This document shows, in pieces, positions 45,660 through 58,170 of a stretch of DNA of 64,000 nt. The stretch covers positions 18,866,782 through 18,930,781 of the forward strand of contig NC_053139.1 in NCBI RefSeq assembly GCF_016808335.1. The letters run 5' to 3'. Below the pieces are notes generated by a model that was not told the DNA's origin, did no database searches, and saw only the letters and a program-made list of their open reading frames with translations. The stretch comes from Panicum virgatum. Lineage: Eukaryota > Streptophyta > Magnoliopsida > Poales > Poaceae. The first letter of the stretch is position 1. Each line of letters opens with the position of its first letter. Made by a program: the position numbers and the translations under genes.

Positions 45660-46560
45660 TGAGCCGTTTATGAGTTAGACCCTATAGGCGGCGGCGATTT
45701 GGATGAACCCTAGGCGGCGGCGATCCGTGATCCAGTTGAACCCTCGCAGCCACCGCGAACCTTAGCGGCCTCTGACGACGGCTTCGGTGGCCAGTGGGCC
45801 GCGTCGAGGGCGCGTCCATCCATTCAAGAGGATGGTGCAGGGATCTGGTGCCAACTCTGGTGAATCGGATAATCCCTCATCGGATTCCTACAACATTACT
45901 TCATCTTGCCAATACTTTGATCTATATCCTTTGTTTCCCTACTGATCAGTGTCATTTTTGTTTGGTAGGGGGAAATCCAACATTTGTGAGTTCATTTCTT
46001 GATGGATGACCAGGGGCCACCAGAGTTCCAGTAAGTTGCATGTGGCATTTGGCATCTGTATCGTCTGGAGGCAATCCAGCTGAGGAATGATGCCGTTGAA
46101 GAGAAGGAAGCTATGCTTTCAGAATAGGATCAGCCATGAGATGTATGACAATTAGTCAAATCTATGGGTTCATCATGTGCATGTTTGGGACGATGATGAT
46201 TGCCATACTATTTGGCACATTTCTAAAGAAGTAGGTTGGTATAGCACTGTTCATGCTCATTTTGCATGAACAATGACTTGTTCAGAGGGAGGTCGTAGTG
46301 GATGCATGGGTGTGTGAACTGAAGTAGATGCAGGTCTGGACTATGCATGGTCTAGTGGTAATGGAGCCATCTTTGTGTGAACTGAAGTAGCTGTGTCTCC
46401 CTTAGCTGTGTCTCTTTTGATGTTCAATGATTGCTGTAATGGCTATGGTAAAATGCATGATATTTTGTTGCTTGATAATCAACTTGCTAAATTTGTGATT
46501 GAGCATGAGAAGGACAAGTTACATGTTAAATAGAGGACAACAATCATTGTTCATACAAGG
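45660..46560. other. Intergenic, no gene supported
   Basis: A GC-rich start with duplicated GGCGGCGGCGATTTGGATGA / GGCGGCGGCGATCCGTGATC, then AT-rich. A short hydrophobic frame near 46140 (MRCMTISQIYGF) is too small and isolated to annotate. Confidence 0.35.
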
Positions 46561-49148
46561 TCTGCAATGATAATACAACATTGCATTAATCCACCTAACT
46601 TCACAAAGCAGGCATTGTTGTTCAACGGAGCTCAGATCATTGCCATTCACCAGCATAGCTGGACACCACAATCACCGGACAACTTTGGAAGGAGCATCAG
46701 TCGGACTGTTGCTACCATGTACACGTACAACCCAACTGGCGGCCCACGAAGTGGGGCTCATCCCGAAATATTGACAAGTAATATAAACGGTGACCACCGG
46801 TCCAACCGGGTGAGTGCAGTGCAATCCATGTTTACAGCATTCACCGGTTAGATCTGTTGCGGCACCGTGCATCATAAGCAGATGATCTTTCTTGTAGAAT
46901 TCATGTTTTCAGTATTCACCGGTTAGATCTGTTGCGGTACCGTGCATCATTCACCTATTTCTGGAGTGCAAGGCAACATTCCAAGTTAAATGCACTCACC
47001 GGTTAGACTACAGCCGCACCGTATGATCTTTCTGGTAGAGTAGGAGGGTCAATTTTGAATCGGTAGGCTCACAGATTCCTAAAATATCGTCCACTGCTCT
47101 AGAACAGTGAACACGAGTCCAAATAGTGTTCATAAAGAACAGCTTCATCAGGTTTTCTGATGAATCCTTTAGAAAACATACTATTTGTCCACGAGTCCAA
47201 CCGGTGAGTGCAGTAAAATATGATCACATCCAAATTCATGTCTTTTGTGTACGTACTCAAAGTCTTTCACAAGTTGGCGCCACACTAAACCTTGGTCGTG
47301 CAAGGTCTTGGAGGGATTGAAGCACATTTCACTGGAAACATGGAAGATGTTGAAGCACATTTTATCGAGGTCCTTAATGATTCTAGGCAATATCAAATCG
47401 TCCATCGTCTTTCGAGTTTTTCACTTCCCTAGTTTTTGTCATCAAGCTTGGATTCGTGGAGACAAATGATTGGGGGCGATGGGGAGGGGAGCGGTAGCCG
47501 GACGTTGGAGAACTTTTCCTTGTTGCCAAGGCCGCGTATGTTCCGAGACAGCATGGTAAGCATGCTATGGAACGGTGATCACCGGTCCAAGGTGTGAGAG
47601 CAAACCATCAGGAAATCTGCCGACTAAATTAAAACATGTCCGGTGATACCAATAGTGTGACTAGTGAGTGCAATAAAAGAGGCACACGTCAAGCAGCTCA
47701 AGCAAGCCGCGAGGCAGATGGGCTGTAAGCCCGTAACACGTGAAGCAACAGAAGCAGCCCGCGAAGTAGACGGGCCGGATGGGGGCGGGCGGCTGGTATT
47801 CCAGAAGGCCATGGAGGGAGGGGTGGGAGCGTGTGCGGTGCCGGTTCAGTTCCCGACGCGTCCTATGGGACAACTTGCAGCAGCACGAACTTATCTTGAA
47901 AATCCAACACGACTCACAAATCTGAAATGGAGGTTCACCCAAATGGAAAAAAGTTCATTAGTAGAACCATCGCAGTACAGCACAACTCAAAACTGCATTC
48001 GCCAGAAGGCCAGTGAGTGTAAACCACCAGGAAATCTGCTGAGGGCATGAACACATGTCCGGTGATACCCACGGTCTCACTAGTGAGTGCAGTAAAAGAG
48101 CAACACGTGATTCATTTCACCGGAGACAATGTTGGACCGGTGCATCTGACTGGTAGACACCAGTCCCACATTTGAGTGGAAACAACAAATCCATCAGTGA
48201 AAACCACGCCGCATGTTTGGATTCAGGCAACTGCTCGCCACGCCGCAAGTTAGGCAAAGCTCGCCACCAAAAGCTGCCGTTTGATGGATCCTTAAGCTCA
48301 ACACGTCTGGCTAGGGACCATCAAGTTTCTAAAAATCAATCAGGTGATTTATTCTGGTGTCATACCATTATCATCCTCAAACGAAGTCACATGCACTCCA
48401 TGCTATTAATTTATGTTATTGCTATGAACCCAGGGTCATGTTGTGCTGTGAGTTGTGAACTGACATTGCTAACTGCCATCCATTTGCACTCAAATTGGCA
48501 AATCGGATCAATTTGCATTGAAATAGGTTGCAGATGAGCCAACATTTTCATTTGGTCAATTAGGTGTGGGCCATATACACGCAAACTCCACTGGCGCCCA
48601 CGAAGTGGGGCTCAACCTGGAATATTGACCATTACATGCAGTGTTGATCACCGATCCAATTTGTGAATCTGGTGATAGCAACGGTCTGGCTGGTCGATGG
48701 GATTAGATTGCTGTTGCAAGGGGAAACAGGAAGTAGTCGGAACAAATCAGGAACATGCGAAAAATGTCCGGTGATATCAACGGTCTTCCCGGTGACAACA
48801 CTCGAACACGTGAAGCAACCAAAATAGGCAGCGAAGCAGATGGGCAGGAATACGTGAAGCAACCGAAACAGCCCGCGAGATTGTTGGGCCGGATGGGGGT
48901 GGGCGTCGGACCCAGCCCGCGATCCCTGCGCTTATTTGCTATGTGGTCATCGAGGACCGCGGGGATCGGAAGGGTCGCGTGTCGCGGGAGTCAAGGTGCC
49001 GCGAGCGGTGGGGTTCCAAGATGTGGTTATAAATGCTTAGTCGGGTTGGCCGAGAACTCCTTGCTCTAGCACAGTCCGCCTACCTGTACCGCAGTACCAG
49101 AGAGGAAGAGGAGAGGGTTTTTTTTCCAGCGCGTCGTCCCTTGTTCCC

Positions 49149-50139
49149 ATGGCCGGCCGGAAGCGCTCCGCAGATGATGAGGCGGCGAGCGCAGCGCCAC
49201 GGGGCCGCCGTACCTTCGCAGGATTCTTCATCGTCAGGGGTGAGTTTCGCTGTTGGCCTATTGGCTGTTGCCTGGTTCTTCCCCGCCGCGGCTGCGATTG
49301 AGGTTGCGTTGTCTTCTTCTAGCAGGGCGGTCAATATGGGCTCTTCTCTGCCCCACTCTGCGGAGGAGGTTGTCAGGGTGCCTCCTGGTGTGTCCGTCGC
49401 GTTGGAGGACTCACCGGAGTCCCCGCAATGGACAGCGTCAGATTGTGCCCGGCGCCAGGAGATGCGGGAGTTGATTCGGGAGGCGTCCGACGCCAGAGGC
49501 CAGTATTTTGCTGCGACACAGGAGGGGGAGCATCAAAGGTCTGGCCTCGCTGCCGTCCAAGTGACCGCCCTCCATGCCTCGGAGGGGGAAATGTCGACGA
49601 TCCATGCGGAGGCCGGGGCCGCCCACATCCACGCAGCAGGTTGGCCGCTGTACCGGATCTCCTGAGACCCTATCTTTGTTTCGCTTCTTGCCCGACTTCG
49701 CCGAATGTGACTCTGCTCGGTTTGAGGCCTAGAGGAGGATTTGGCTGCTTCTTGCGGGGAGACGGAGGGACTGCGCCAGCGGCTGGATGACCTGGAGGAG
49801 CACTATGAAGCCCTATCCCGCGCCGCGCTCGACGCGGTGGGCATTCTGGGGATAGGAGGGTTGCGGTTGCTCGTCTGTCTCCCAGGTATTCCCGACTAGG
49901 TGGAGCGCGCGGTGGAGCTCGGCATCCGTCGGGGTGCAATGTTGGCGTTCGCCGCCACTCAGCTTCGCTCCAGCCAGGATCTGCGTCGGTTGGAGCCTGG
50001 TTTCCCAGAGGGGATGATGCTTCGGGAGCGGGAAAGGCTTGCCGACGACTTCACCGGAGCTGCGGGCTTTATCGCCACCGAGGTCAGCATCAGCAACCTC
50101 CTCGAGAAGGGGGCCAACCCGGATGTGGCCATCCCCTGA
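49149..50139 (+). pseudogene. Gag-like gypsy-type transposon protein fragment
   Basis: Pieces: MAGRKRSADDEAASAAPRGR from 49149 to a GTGAGT donor near 49240; a probable intron ending TTCTAGCAG; EEVVRVPPGVSVALEDSPES and MRELIREASDARGQYF to about 49665; a shifted stretch with RLDDLEEHYEALSRAALDAV near 49790; an in-frame TAG near 49897; then VELGIRRGAMLAFAATQLRS to a stop at 50139 (AFAATQLRS...FPEG and FTGAAGFIA). The C-terminal part resembles the tail of the plant gypsy-type transposon (gag-like) proteins annotated in grasses. It is GC-rich unlike the AT-rich surroundings, broken by at least two frame changes, and lacks pol. Assigned by resemblance only. Confidence 0.5.
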
Positions 50140-51288
50140 AGGCTCCGGAGTGACAACGGTGATCCGTTCAAGCCCACGGCCTTATTTTGTTGTTCCTTTT
50201 TCGTGTGGCCTTTTGGATGTCCTGCTAGTGGTTATCTGTTGAACATCTTTCATTTTCATTTTCATTTTGTCTAAGGAAAGTCATGGCGGCTTCAATCGTG
50301 TGGGATGCATGGCAAGCCATGCTAATATTACTTTGCTATCTTAATGACTTGTGGTAGTTTATTATATGATGTCTGTTGTTTATGAGCTTTGTGTAGATAC
50401 CAGAAAATCTGTGGGCGCTTGTTTGGGCTTTTGCGAGGTCCCAATTCGTGTCCTTAAATTTGGATCGGGATCCAGAACGGTGGACACCAGTTCAAATGGT
50501 GCTTGAAAAGAACATTTTCATCTATATTTCTACCAAGGCCTTTCGAAAACGTCCAGTACTCATGTTAGTGCTGTTAGCTGTGAACTGATATTGCTATCTA
50601 CCATCCATTTTCAATTTGCACTGAATTTTGCAAATTAGTTCGATTTGCATTGATGAGGTGACAAGCTCAAGAATAATGCTACGGTGGTTGTCACCTCTGA
50701 GCACCGATCAAACACATGCGGTTAACCATGGTGTGAGCATCGGGTTTCAGTAAATCAATCCGGTGAACGATTCCGGTGGCGCACCGGTCCCATCTTCAAT
50801 TGAAGGGAGTGATTGGTTTGATTCCAAATTATGACTTGCCATAACTAGGGTAGGGCAAAATATTGAGAAAGTACTTTTTGAGGTGGGCTACTATTCTTGT
50901 AATCCAACAAATTGAGTCATGTTATGAGTTTTGGCAAGGCAAATTTTGGAACGTAACCAATCAGGGTCGAAGTCACATGCACTAAATGCTTTGAATTGAT
51001 GCTACTCGTATGAACTAAGGGTCAAATTAGTGCTGTGAGCTGTGAATTGATATTGCTATCTGCCATCCATTTTCAATTTGCACTGAATTTTGCAAATTAG
51101 TTCGATTTGCATTGAAATGGGCTGCAAGAGGAGCCAACATTTACTTCAAAAGATCATGAACTAACAGAAAACTTGCACCAAAAGCTCGGGCTCTAATAGA
51201 ACAAGTCGCATTGTTCAGTACTACAGACAGATCTAACAAAAGAAAAGCCACAATGCACGTACTAAAAATACTAGAGTTGCTCCATATC

Positions 51289-52029
51289 CTAAGGAACAAT
51301 CCCGAGCCAGCGGAAGGTGTCCTCGCAGAGGCTCCGGATCCTGCATTCGTCGCTGCAGAAGTAGGACCAGTGGAGCGATCTATCGCGGCCGGTGGGAGCG
51401 CCGCACCAGCCTGGGTGGGATGCGCACTGGTTATCATCGTCGCGAGGCACTGGCCCAGGCACGGGGGCCGGCAGCAGGGAGTTGGGAGGCCACAGAACAT
51501 CCACAGCGTCGCAAAGGCGTGCACGCGTGGACCCGAAACCCAGCGGTCGCTCAGACGATGATTGCCGGGTCGTCATTCGCTACCTCCGCCTGGAGCTGCT
51601 TCACCCGGAGGTTGGCCTTGGCACCACTGTTTACTCGCCACAGGACCATGGCGAGCATGTACGCTGCCGGCTTGTGGCCACAGTAGGCAGCCTGATGGAG
51701 GTCGTCCAGCGGCGCCTGAAGAGCCCCGTCGTGGTGTCCGAAGAAAACCCTCATCCCCTTGATGAAGATCGCCTCCAGGTTGCCCGCGGCGTAGGTGTTT
51801 GCGATCGGTCGCTGCGAGTCTCCGCGTCCTCCGACTGTCGCAACGCCCGGCTCAGGTTGAGGCTGCGGCGCACCAGCAGCGCGCCGTACACCCTGTCGCG
51901 CATGAGAGTGCAAGCCCCTCGGAGGTAACGGAGGTCCACCATGGGAGAGCTCGATGATGCCGCGACGTGGGCGGTGACCTCGATGAGCATCTCTTCTGGA
52001 AGCACGGGGAGGGAACTCGTGGGCTCCAT
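51289..52029 (-). pseudogene. F-box protein At1g67623-like pseudogene with Sel1-type repeat
   Basis: The minus strand starts MEPTSSLPVLPEEMLIEVTA, an F-box-like N-terminus (VLPEEMLIEVTAHVAASS then DLRYLRGACTLMRDRV). Near 51840 the frame shifts. The next frame carries AAGNLEAIFIKGMRVFFGHH and HQAAYCGHKPAAYMLAMVLW, a Sel1/TPR-like helical repeat. A second shift near 51565 leads to GFGSTRARLCDAVDVLWPPN and a Cys-rich end (CASHPGWCGAP, YFCSDECRIRSLCEDTFRWL) that looks like a zinc-binding C-terminus. Two frameshifts make it a pseudogene. The domain order is that of the plant At1g67623-type F-box family, by memory of the family. It lies between ACCGGT repeats and could be captured by them or be a decayed host gene. 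Confidence 0.72.
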
Positions 52030-52914
52030 AGCAGCTTCTGGGAAGGAGGTCGATGGCAATGGCGGAGGAAATTGGGGGAGAGTGTAGATGGAAACAGTGT
52101 CATTGACTTTATAGAATCGTCGAAATCAGGCGCCTGTCGTTAAGCTGCATTTAACTCTAGTGGTGGAGTCCGAAAAAGTGGAGAGGCATCTCCGTATCGG
52201 GAAATAAATGTGTTGCAGAGGAAGCTTCGCTAAGTCCACACGTCACGACAAAACGCAGGTACGCTCCCTCGGGTGACCACACCAGTTGGACCGGTCAGCA
52301 CCAGATCATCGGGTGGCCGAGAGCATTGAGTTTCAGAAAATCAATCCGGTGATTCGTACCGGTGACAACACTAATTGCATCGGTCATACATATGTATACA
52401 TATGTGTAACCATAGTGTGGCTAGGCATTGAGTTTCAGAAAATCAATCCGGTGATATTTCCGGTGGATCACCGGTCTCATGGTGATCCCCCACTGTTGTT
52501 GACATGTGAGATGAAACGAAGTCACATGCACTCAATTCATATACAAATTATTCAACTTTTTCACACCAGAACCAGTCTTCCTGGTGAGTGCAGTAAGACA
52601 TGATGTTGCCGCACATTTCACTACAACAATTAGTACATGAAGAATTTTCATAAATGCAAAAAGGCGCTTCATATCATGGTAATACTTTGGTTACAATCCA
52701 ACCAAGGAAGGTGTCTCGAGATAAACCCATGCTACACCAAGTCTAATAACTATGATAACAATAGGGAATAAGAACAATGAAACTCATGTCCACTGATGGT
52801 GTCATGCTGTGTCTTTTGAGGAGGGACTTGTAGTCCGGTATCACAGGAGAGACCGGTGAAACCACTGGGATCAAGTCACCAATGGCGGACGAATAGATGA
52901 ACACCTGAGCCAAC

Positions 52915-54419
52915 TGTAAGGATCACCGGGGTATCCGACCCTAGATGGGGAGGGGTGAATAGGGTCGCTAATCGCTTTTTAACCTGGGGCTCAAACTACT
53001 TGCATAAGATAAACATAACACGTCCTATACATGCTATTTATGACTAAGGTTTATCTATGCTACTCTCTACTTACCCCTAAAAGACTTGCAACCTAGCCAA
53101 TCCTAATCAAACCAACTAGGAAAGTAAAGGTATGCAAGATAGAGTAAATGCGGAAACGTAATACGGTAAGTAAAGAGGTAAGTACAAGAGGGATGCAAAC
53201 TCCCGTGTAGACACGGTCATGTAACATGGTTCGGCACAAACGCCTATGTCCACGGGACACCGAGGCTCTTCCGATCACCGTCTTGCACTACGCCACCAAG
53301 GCGATGCCGGCAAGCAAAGGCAAGTGCCCACAAGACACCGAGTCTCGTGCACCGCCACCGTCTCTCTCGGTCACCCGGCCGAAATCCACTACGGAGCTTC
53401 TCCACCAAGGAGGGGGTCTCCTCCACACCAAGTCGGAGGGTCACACGACGGATCATAAGGATTGCTTGCCGCAGCAAGACTTCTCTCAAGGGAGCTCTCG
53501 CAAGAACTAATCCCTATTACAAGCACTAAGCACTCTCACAAGTGTGCTTAAGCCTATATGATGTACAATGAAGCTCTATAGTGGTTGGAGATGATCTTTG
53601 GTTCTTGTATACTTCTTTGGTCTCCAGCATCCTCAAATGAGCCGTGGGGTGGCATATATATAGCCCACACACCCCAAACTAGCTGTTGGAAAAAGGCTGA
53701 CAAAAAGCGCTATCACCGGTTAAACCGATGCTCCCATTTTTGTCATCACCGGTTTAACCGGTGAGTGCATTTTCCAACTAGACGTTATACTTCAACGGCT
53801 ACCTCAATCGACCGACGTAATCAACCGATGCAGCGTCGGTTTAACCGGTGAGTGTAGTTGCTGAAAAACTAACTCTCTGGACAACTGCACCGACGTTCAC
53901 CAATACCTAGCGTCGGTTCATCCGGTGTATAGATTTTGCTTCAGCTGCTGAGTTCATTGCACCGACGTATTCAACTTTCCTAGCGTCGGTTCAACCGGTG
54001 TTACCAAAACTCCAGACGTGCTCCAAGTTAATGCACCGACGTATGCAATTTTCTTAGCGTCAGTTCAACCAGTGTAGTCTGCTGATTTGGCCTTCTCTGA
54101 GTCCGTTGCACCGGCGAGTACAATTTCCCTATCGTCGGTTTAACCGGTGATAGTAAATTATCTCTGTCTTGATTTCTTTGACTTGGTTTTCTTCACGGTC
54201 TCTTCGATTCTTGTTCTTTGGACCGAAGAGCTTTCAGGGCGCTACCCCCGTAGGGGTGGCCCTTCGGGCCTAGCTACGCCTATCTTCTCTTTGTCATCAC
54301 TTGAACCTAAATTCCTGGGAATGTTCATCTTAACAATCATATTAGTCCAAGTGTTGTGTGTGTCATCAATCGCTAAAACATTATATTGAAATATGGCATG
54401 AGAGACCATTTTCGCTACA
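52915..54419 (+). mobile_element. Solo LTR (about 1.5 kb) with 5-bp target duplication
   Basis: Starts TGTAAGGATCACCGGGGTAT and ends TTTTCGCTACA. The flanking five bases are CCAAC on both sides (52910-52914 and 54420-54424). No internal region or second LTR is present, so it arose by LTR-LTR recombination. Its opening (TCCGACCCTAGATGGGGAGG GGTGAATAGG) is a familiar grass LTR start, family not named here. It lies within the ACCGGT mosaic. Confidence 0.9.
53700..54160 (+). repeat. Degenerate minisatellite within the solo LTR
   Basis: Five to six units of the form TGCACCGACGTATTCAA...TCGGTTCAACCGGTGT, spaced about 65-90 bp. Each unit contains CACCGACG and CGTCGGTT, so units can form short hairpins. 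The same ACCGGTGAGTGCA words occur outside the LTR. Confidence 0.85.
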
Positions 54420-54539
54420 CCAACAAACCAAAGCTGGATGGGAGTGAGCGCTGGACCTAGCCCACTAAGAGTAGGAGGGACAATTTTGAATCGATAGGCT
54501 CTCAGTTTACTAAAATATGGACTGGTGATTAAGATCTCG

Positions 54540-54945
54540 TGCAAATTGAAGTTGTCTGAGTTTGCCCTTGAAAGTTTGTCCGGTAAATGTGAAGCCCCTG
54601 AATTCCTGTTCGGTGACTGTCAAAACCTTCAAACAGTCAAATCCCTGAAAGTTTATTCCTATGACTGGTAAGTTCTTGAAACACTAGCCAGTGCGTGGGA
54701 ACCACAGTTCCAATATAGTCTTGTAGTACAGAAAAACGCTTCAGTGTTCATGTACGGTGCACCCACCGAACACCCGGCGCGGGAAATCTGCCGAGTACAT
54801 GAAAACATGTCCGGTGACTGGCAAGCCCTTGAAAGTTTGTCCGGTGACCTTCAAACACGGTCCGGTGACGGTCAATACCTCCAAACAGTTGTAACATTGA
54901 AACATTGTCTGGTGACTGTTAATATCTTGAAACAATAAACCAGTG
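54540..54945 (+). repeat. Tandem TCCGGTGAC repeats
   Basis: Words such as TTTGTCCGGTGACCTTCAAA and GTCCGGTGACGGTCAATACC recur about every 25-60 bp between 54570 and 54920. They belong to the same ACCGGT-family mosaic. Confidence 0.75.
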
Positions 54946-55200
54946 CATGGGAACCTCAGTTCCAACAGAGACTAAGTGCAGGAAAACGATTCGGTGATGC
55001 TGTACGGTGAGAACACCGGTCTGACTTGTGAGTGCAGTGAGACATGATGTTGCACAAGAATTTACAAACGGTACAGAAAGAATTCACAAACACAAGCAAG
55101 CGCTTCATAACATGTTTAGAGTTTGGTGACAATTCTACCAAGGAAGGTGTCTCGAAATACACCCATGCTAAACTAAGTCTAATGATACAGTTCCACTAAT

Positions 55201-55477
55201 CTCCATTGCTGTCACTAACGAGGTGCACGAACAAGATGGATCCTGCTGATATACCAAGTTCTGTACCACAAGGAAAAGAAAGAATAATTTAGTCATCGTA
55301 ACGAGGAGTTTGCCAGTGAAAGATGATGAGAAATTGCCACCTTACCTATAAACATTCTGTAGCTGCAATCGGATCATTGGCAAATCATTAATCTAGCACA
55401 TCTTCTGGGAGTTTTGTTTCCTACAAATGAAGATGAACATTAGTCATAACTACACATGCCTCAGACATGGCCAGTTG
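55201..55477. other. 3' side of the FAR1-type pseudogene
   Basis: No coding sequence recognised. Probably the 3' untranslated region of the minus-strand transposase gene. Its terminal inverted repeat was not found. Confidence 0.35.
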
Positions 55478-57570
55478 TCAGCTTTGATGAACATTATCGA
55501 AAACTACCTCTGGTCTCAAGTGACATGTTGGCCGATTGTGACCCTGCTCCTTACACATGCTACTTTTGGAGTCGGCTCTAGTCTTATCTGAACTTGACTT
55601 CAACTTTTTCTTTGGTGCCCCTCTGGCAGGCACATGCATGGGATCCAGGACATCTCTGAATTCTTCACAATCGACCTCCGGCACTTGTGGCAGCACTGGT
55701 CCATACATGTTCCCTTCGTTCGCTCCCGCATTTGGAATGATCACATCAACTTCTTGTTCAAGGACACGTTTGTTCCGCCCATATCCTTCAGTTGAGAGAG
55801 ATGCTACGAAGAATGTAGCGAGACTGAGATTGCGTAGCCCACGGTGCCACAGCAGGGTAGGGGAATAGTCATACATGGTGCTCTTCCTTATTGGCGGAAA
55901 TGCACGCTTCGCACCCATTGTCCACCTTACCAAAACACAGTAGTCTGGAAGCATGCTCTCGTCCTGAATGCCCAATACAAAGAATATGTGTGAGCAAGGG
56001 GTTCCAAGGGATTGCAACTTACGACAAGAACAAGAAATCTCCTTCAGATTGGCCTCTTCAGTTAATTCGCATTTCACATAGTACATCATGTCTCTATTGC
56101 TCCTTCCTACAATATACTTAGTTGTATCATCGCCATCTAGAATCTCAACCAGAGAACCATTTTTTGGCTGCTTCCACGCTGAACTGAACCTTCATCTTAA
56201 AAATGTTTGGTGTGAACCTTTTCTTCGTGTTTACTTCGAGAATTGAAGCATCTGGATCTGTGAATGGCTCAGATTGCAGTGCATTAGCATCGTCATCTGC
56301 CTCAATTCTGCGCACCTTTGTAAGGCAGCTCTCATAGTACTGTACCATTTCTAACAAGGTCATTTTACCATCCAGCTTCATCTGAAGCCTAGAGTTCATG
56401 CCCTTACTCCGTTGGTTGCTCCTCAATCCTAAATAGCCACGAGTCCTCTGTGACATCATACTTTTCGAAAAATACTTGCCATTTCCTCTCAATCTCTTCT
56501 ATGGAGCAAAGGATATACATAAAATTCTTGAACTCAGCCTTCACTGTATCATTGTGAACATTGCGCACAAGGTTCTGCTCAATATGCCATCCGCAAAGCC
56601 TATGCGGTGAATTCGGCCACACCACACTGATTGCTCTCTGCATAGCGAGGTCTCCATCAGTGATCACGGAAATAGGATGCTTCTGAATATTAGCTTCAGT
56701 AAATGTTTTCAGCAGCCACACATATCACTCGATATTCAAGTGGGAGATAATTCCACATCCGAAAATAACTGTGTGGTAATGGTGATTCACTCCAACAAAA
56801 GGAACAAGTGGCAGGTTGTACCGATTTGTTTTGTAGGTGCTATCAAATACAACAACATCACCAAATGCTTTATAATCAAGCAGACATTGAGTATCACACC
56901 AGAACAGTCCCTGCAGGTGTCCTTCCCCATCATTCATGTACTTGAAAAAGAAATCAGAATCTCTATTTTGACGTTCCATCAGGTGACTGATTATTGTTTG
57001 AGCATCACCAGCAGCAATTATCTCCTGCTTATAAAGATGGCAGAAATTATACAAGTCCCTTGATGTATAGCCAACCTTGTCATACCCACCATACTGAATC
57101 TCCATAATTTAAAATATCTGGTGTTTGCGGATCCCAGCAACCCCCAACTCGACAATTTCAGCCTTCTGCGCATCGCTGATTGATCGATGTGAACGCAGCA
57201 GACAACCAAGGTCGGCTGGAGCCAGCGGATGGTTATGTTCATCGATGAAATTCTTCACATACCACTGCCCGCTGTTTCGATCTAGTGCAATCACCAATTT
57301 CGCAGGGCATCCAACACGAGTTATATCCCGTGGCCTCCGCTTCTTAATCTCCTTCTTCACATACTTCTCTTCATGGTAACCTTGACGACTGCAAACATAC
57401 CGCCGAAGGGTGAGCTCAGTGTGGTCACTGTTCCACTCAACATAGCTTTTCCTCACACTAAACGCTTTGCCAAGAACGTATGCGTTATAAAACTGGTATC
57501 CTTCATCTTCGTCAGCGAACATCTTGCTAACGATTTCACTGTACTCCATCAAATTCTCAAGATCCGCCAT
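55478..57570 (-). pseudogene. FAR1/FHY3-type MULE transposase pseudogene
   Basis: Minus-strand pieces in order: residues from MADLENLMEYSEIVSKMFAD, followed by the FAR1 DNA-binding zinc finger region (GYQFYNAYVLGKAFSVRKSY; CSRQGY; GCPAKLVIA; IDEHNHPLAP). An in-frame TAA near 57110 follows RKHQIF. The MULE catalytic part follows: DVVVFDSTYKTNRYNLPLVP, then a TGA near 56724, then VITDGDLAMQRAISVVWPNS and HRLCGWHIEQN. A frameshift near 56440 leads to GYLGLRSNQRSKGMNSRLQ. A second shift precedes the SWIM finger ISCSCRKLQSLGTPCSHIFF and a C-terminal CCHC-like knuckle (CKEQGHNRPTCH). FAR1/FHY3 host transcription factors derive from such transposases. This copy is too broken to be a host FRS gene and its element ends are not identified. 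Confidence 0.88.
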
Positions 57571-58170
57571 TTCCTACTGCACCTATCAACAACATTAAAC
57601 AAATTAAATATACACATAGAAATTTTGCAGCATTTCTTTCCCCTGAGAATGCAGACTACAAACAAACATTTCGCTCCAATCATCTAATACTATCTTGAGA
57701 AATTTATCATCTAATCATGAAACAAGGGACCCATCAAGAGTAGGCGGAGTTCAAGTACTTGTGGATGGATGCCCAAACACGGGGCAACTGGGAGGGGACG
57801 AAGCAGGCGCAGGCGGCAACCTCGCGACTCGAGGGCGTAGGGAACACAACCGGCGGCGTTCAAACCCTACCTAGCGCGCGGAGTAGGGCGACGACCTATG
57901 GCGGTGAGGTCGACACAAATAGCGAGTGCGGGGCCGAGTGGAGGGTGTCAACGGTCACGGCGGAGGGGGCAGAGCAGGGCGGCGGCGACGCCGGCGGTGA
58001 CTGGGGCGGACCAAGGCGGCGGCGAACTCGCGGCGATCCAGCGAGGGGCGACCGGGCGAAGGCAGGCGGTATCACTGTGCGGGCGGATAGCCCAGGGGCG
58101 TGGGGTTTGGGGGGCGGAGGGGAGGGCGAAATTACCACAGTACCCTTCCACACATCAAATTAATTAAATT
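57571..58170 (-). promoter_or_regulatory. Upstream region of the FAR1-type pseudogene
   Basis: AT-rich near the start codon and then GC-rich from about 57770 (with GGCGGCGAC words). It ends near GGCGAAATTACCACAGTACCC, which could be part of a MULE terminal repeat, but no inverted partner was found. Confidence 0.4.

Larger units (their letters stand above)
46561..55200. repeat. Mosaic of one ACCGGT-rich repeat family
   Basis: The motif ACCGGT, often as CACCGGT or ACCGGTGAGTGCAGT, recurs dozens of times. Larger direct repeats tie the block together: GAGTAGGAGGGTCAATTTTG (47036) with GAGTAGGAGGGACAATTTTG (54470); CATGTCCGGTGATA units at 47640, 48055 and 48765; a bloc ending CCGGATGGGGG at 47776 and 48890; TTTGCACTGAATTTTGCAAA at 50604 and 51077; CCAAGGAAGGTGTCTCGAGA at 52704 with a near copy at 55138. 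No transposase was found inside. Other features listed separately are inserted in or embedded among these units. Confidence 0.75.

Noticed and set aside
46140..46240. Short transmembrane peptide frame
   Set aside because: About 32 codons, no promoter or conservation evidence, surrounded by broken frames.
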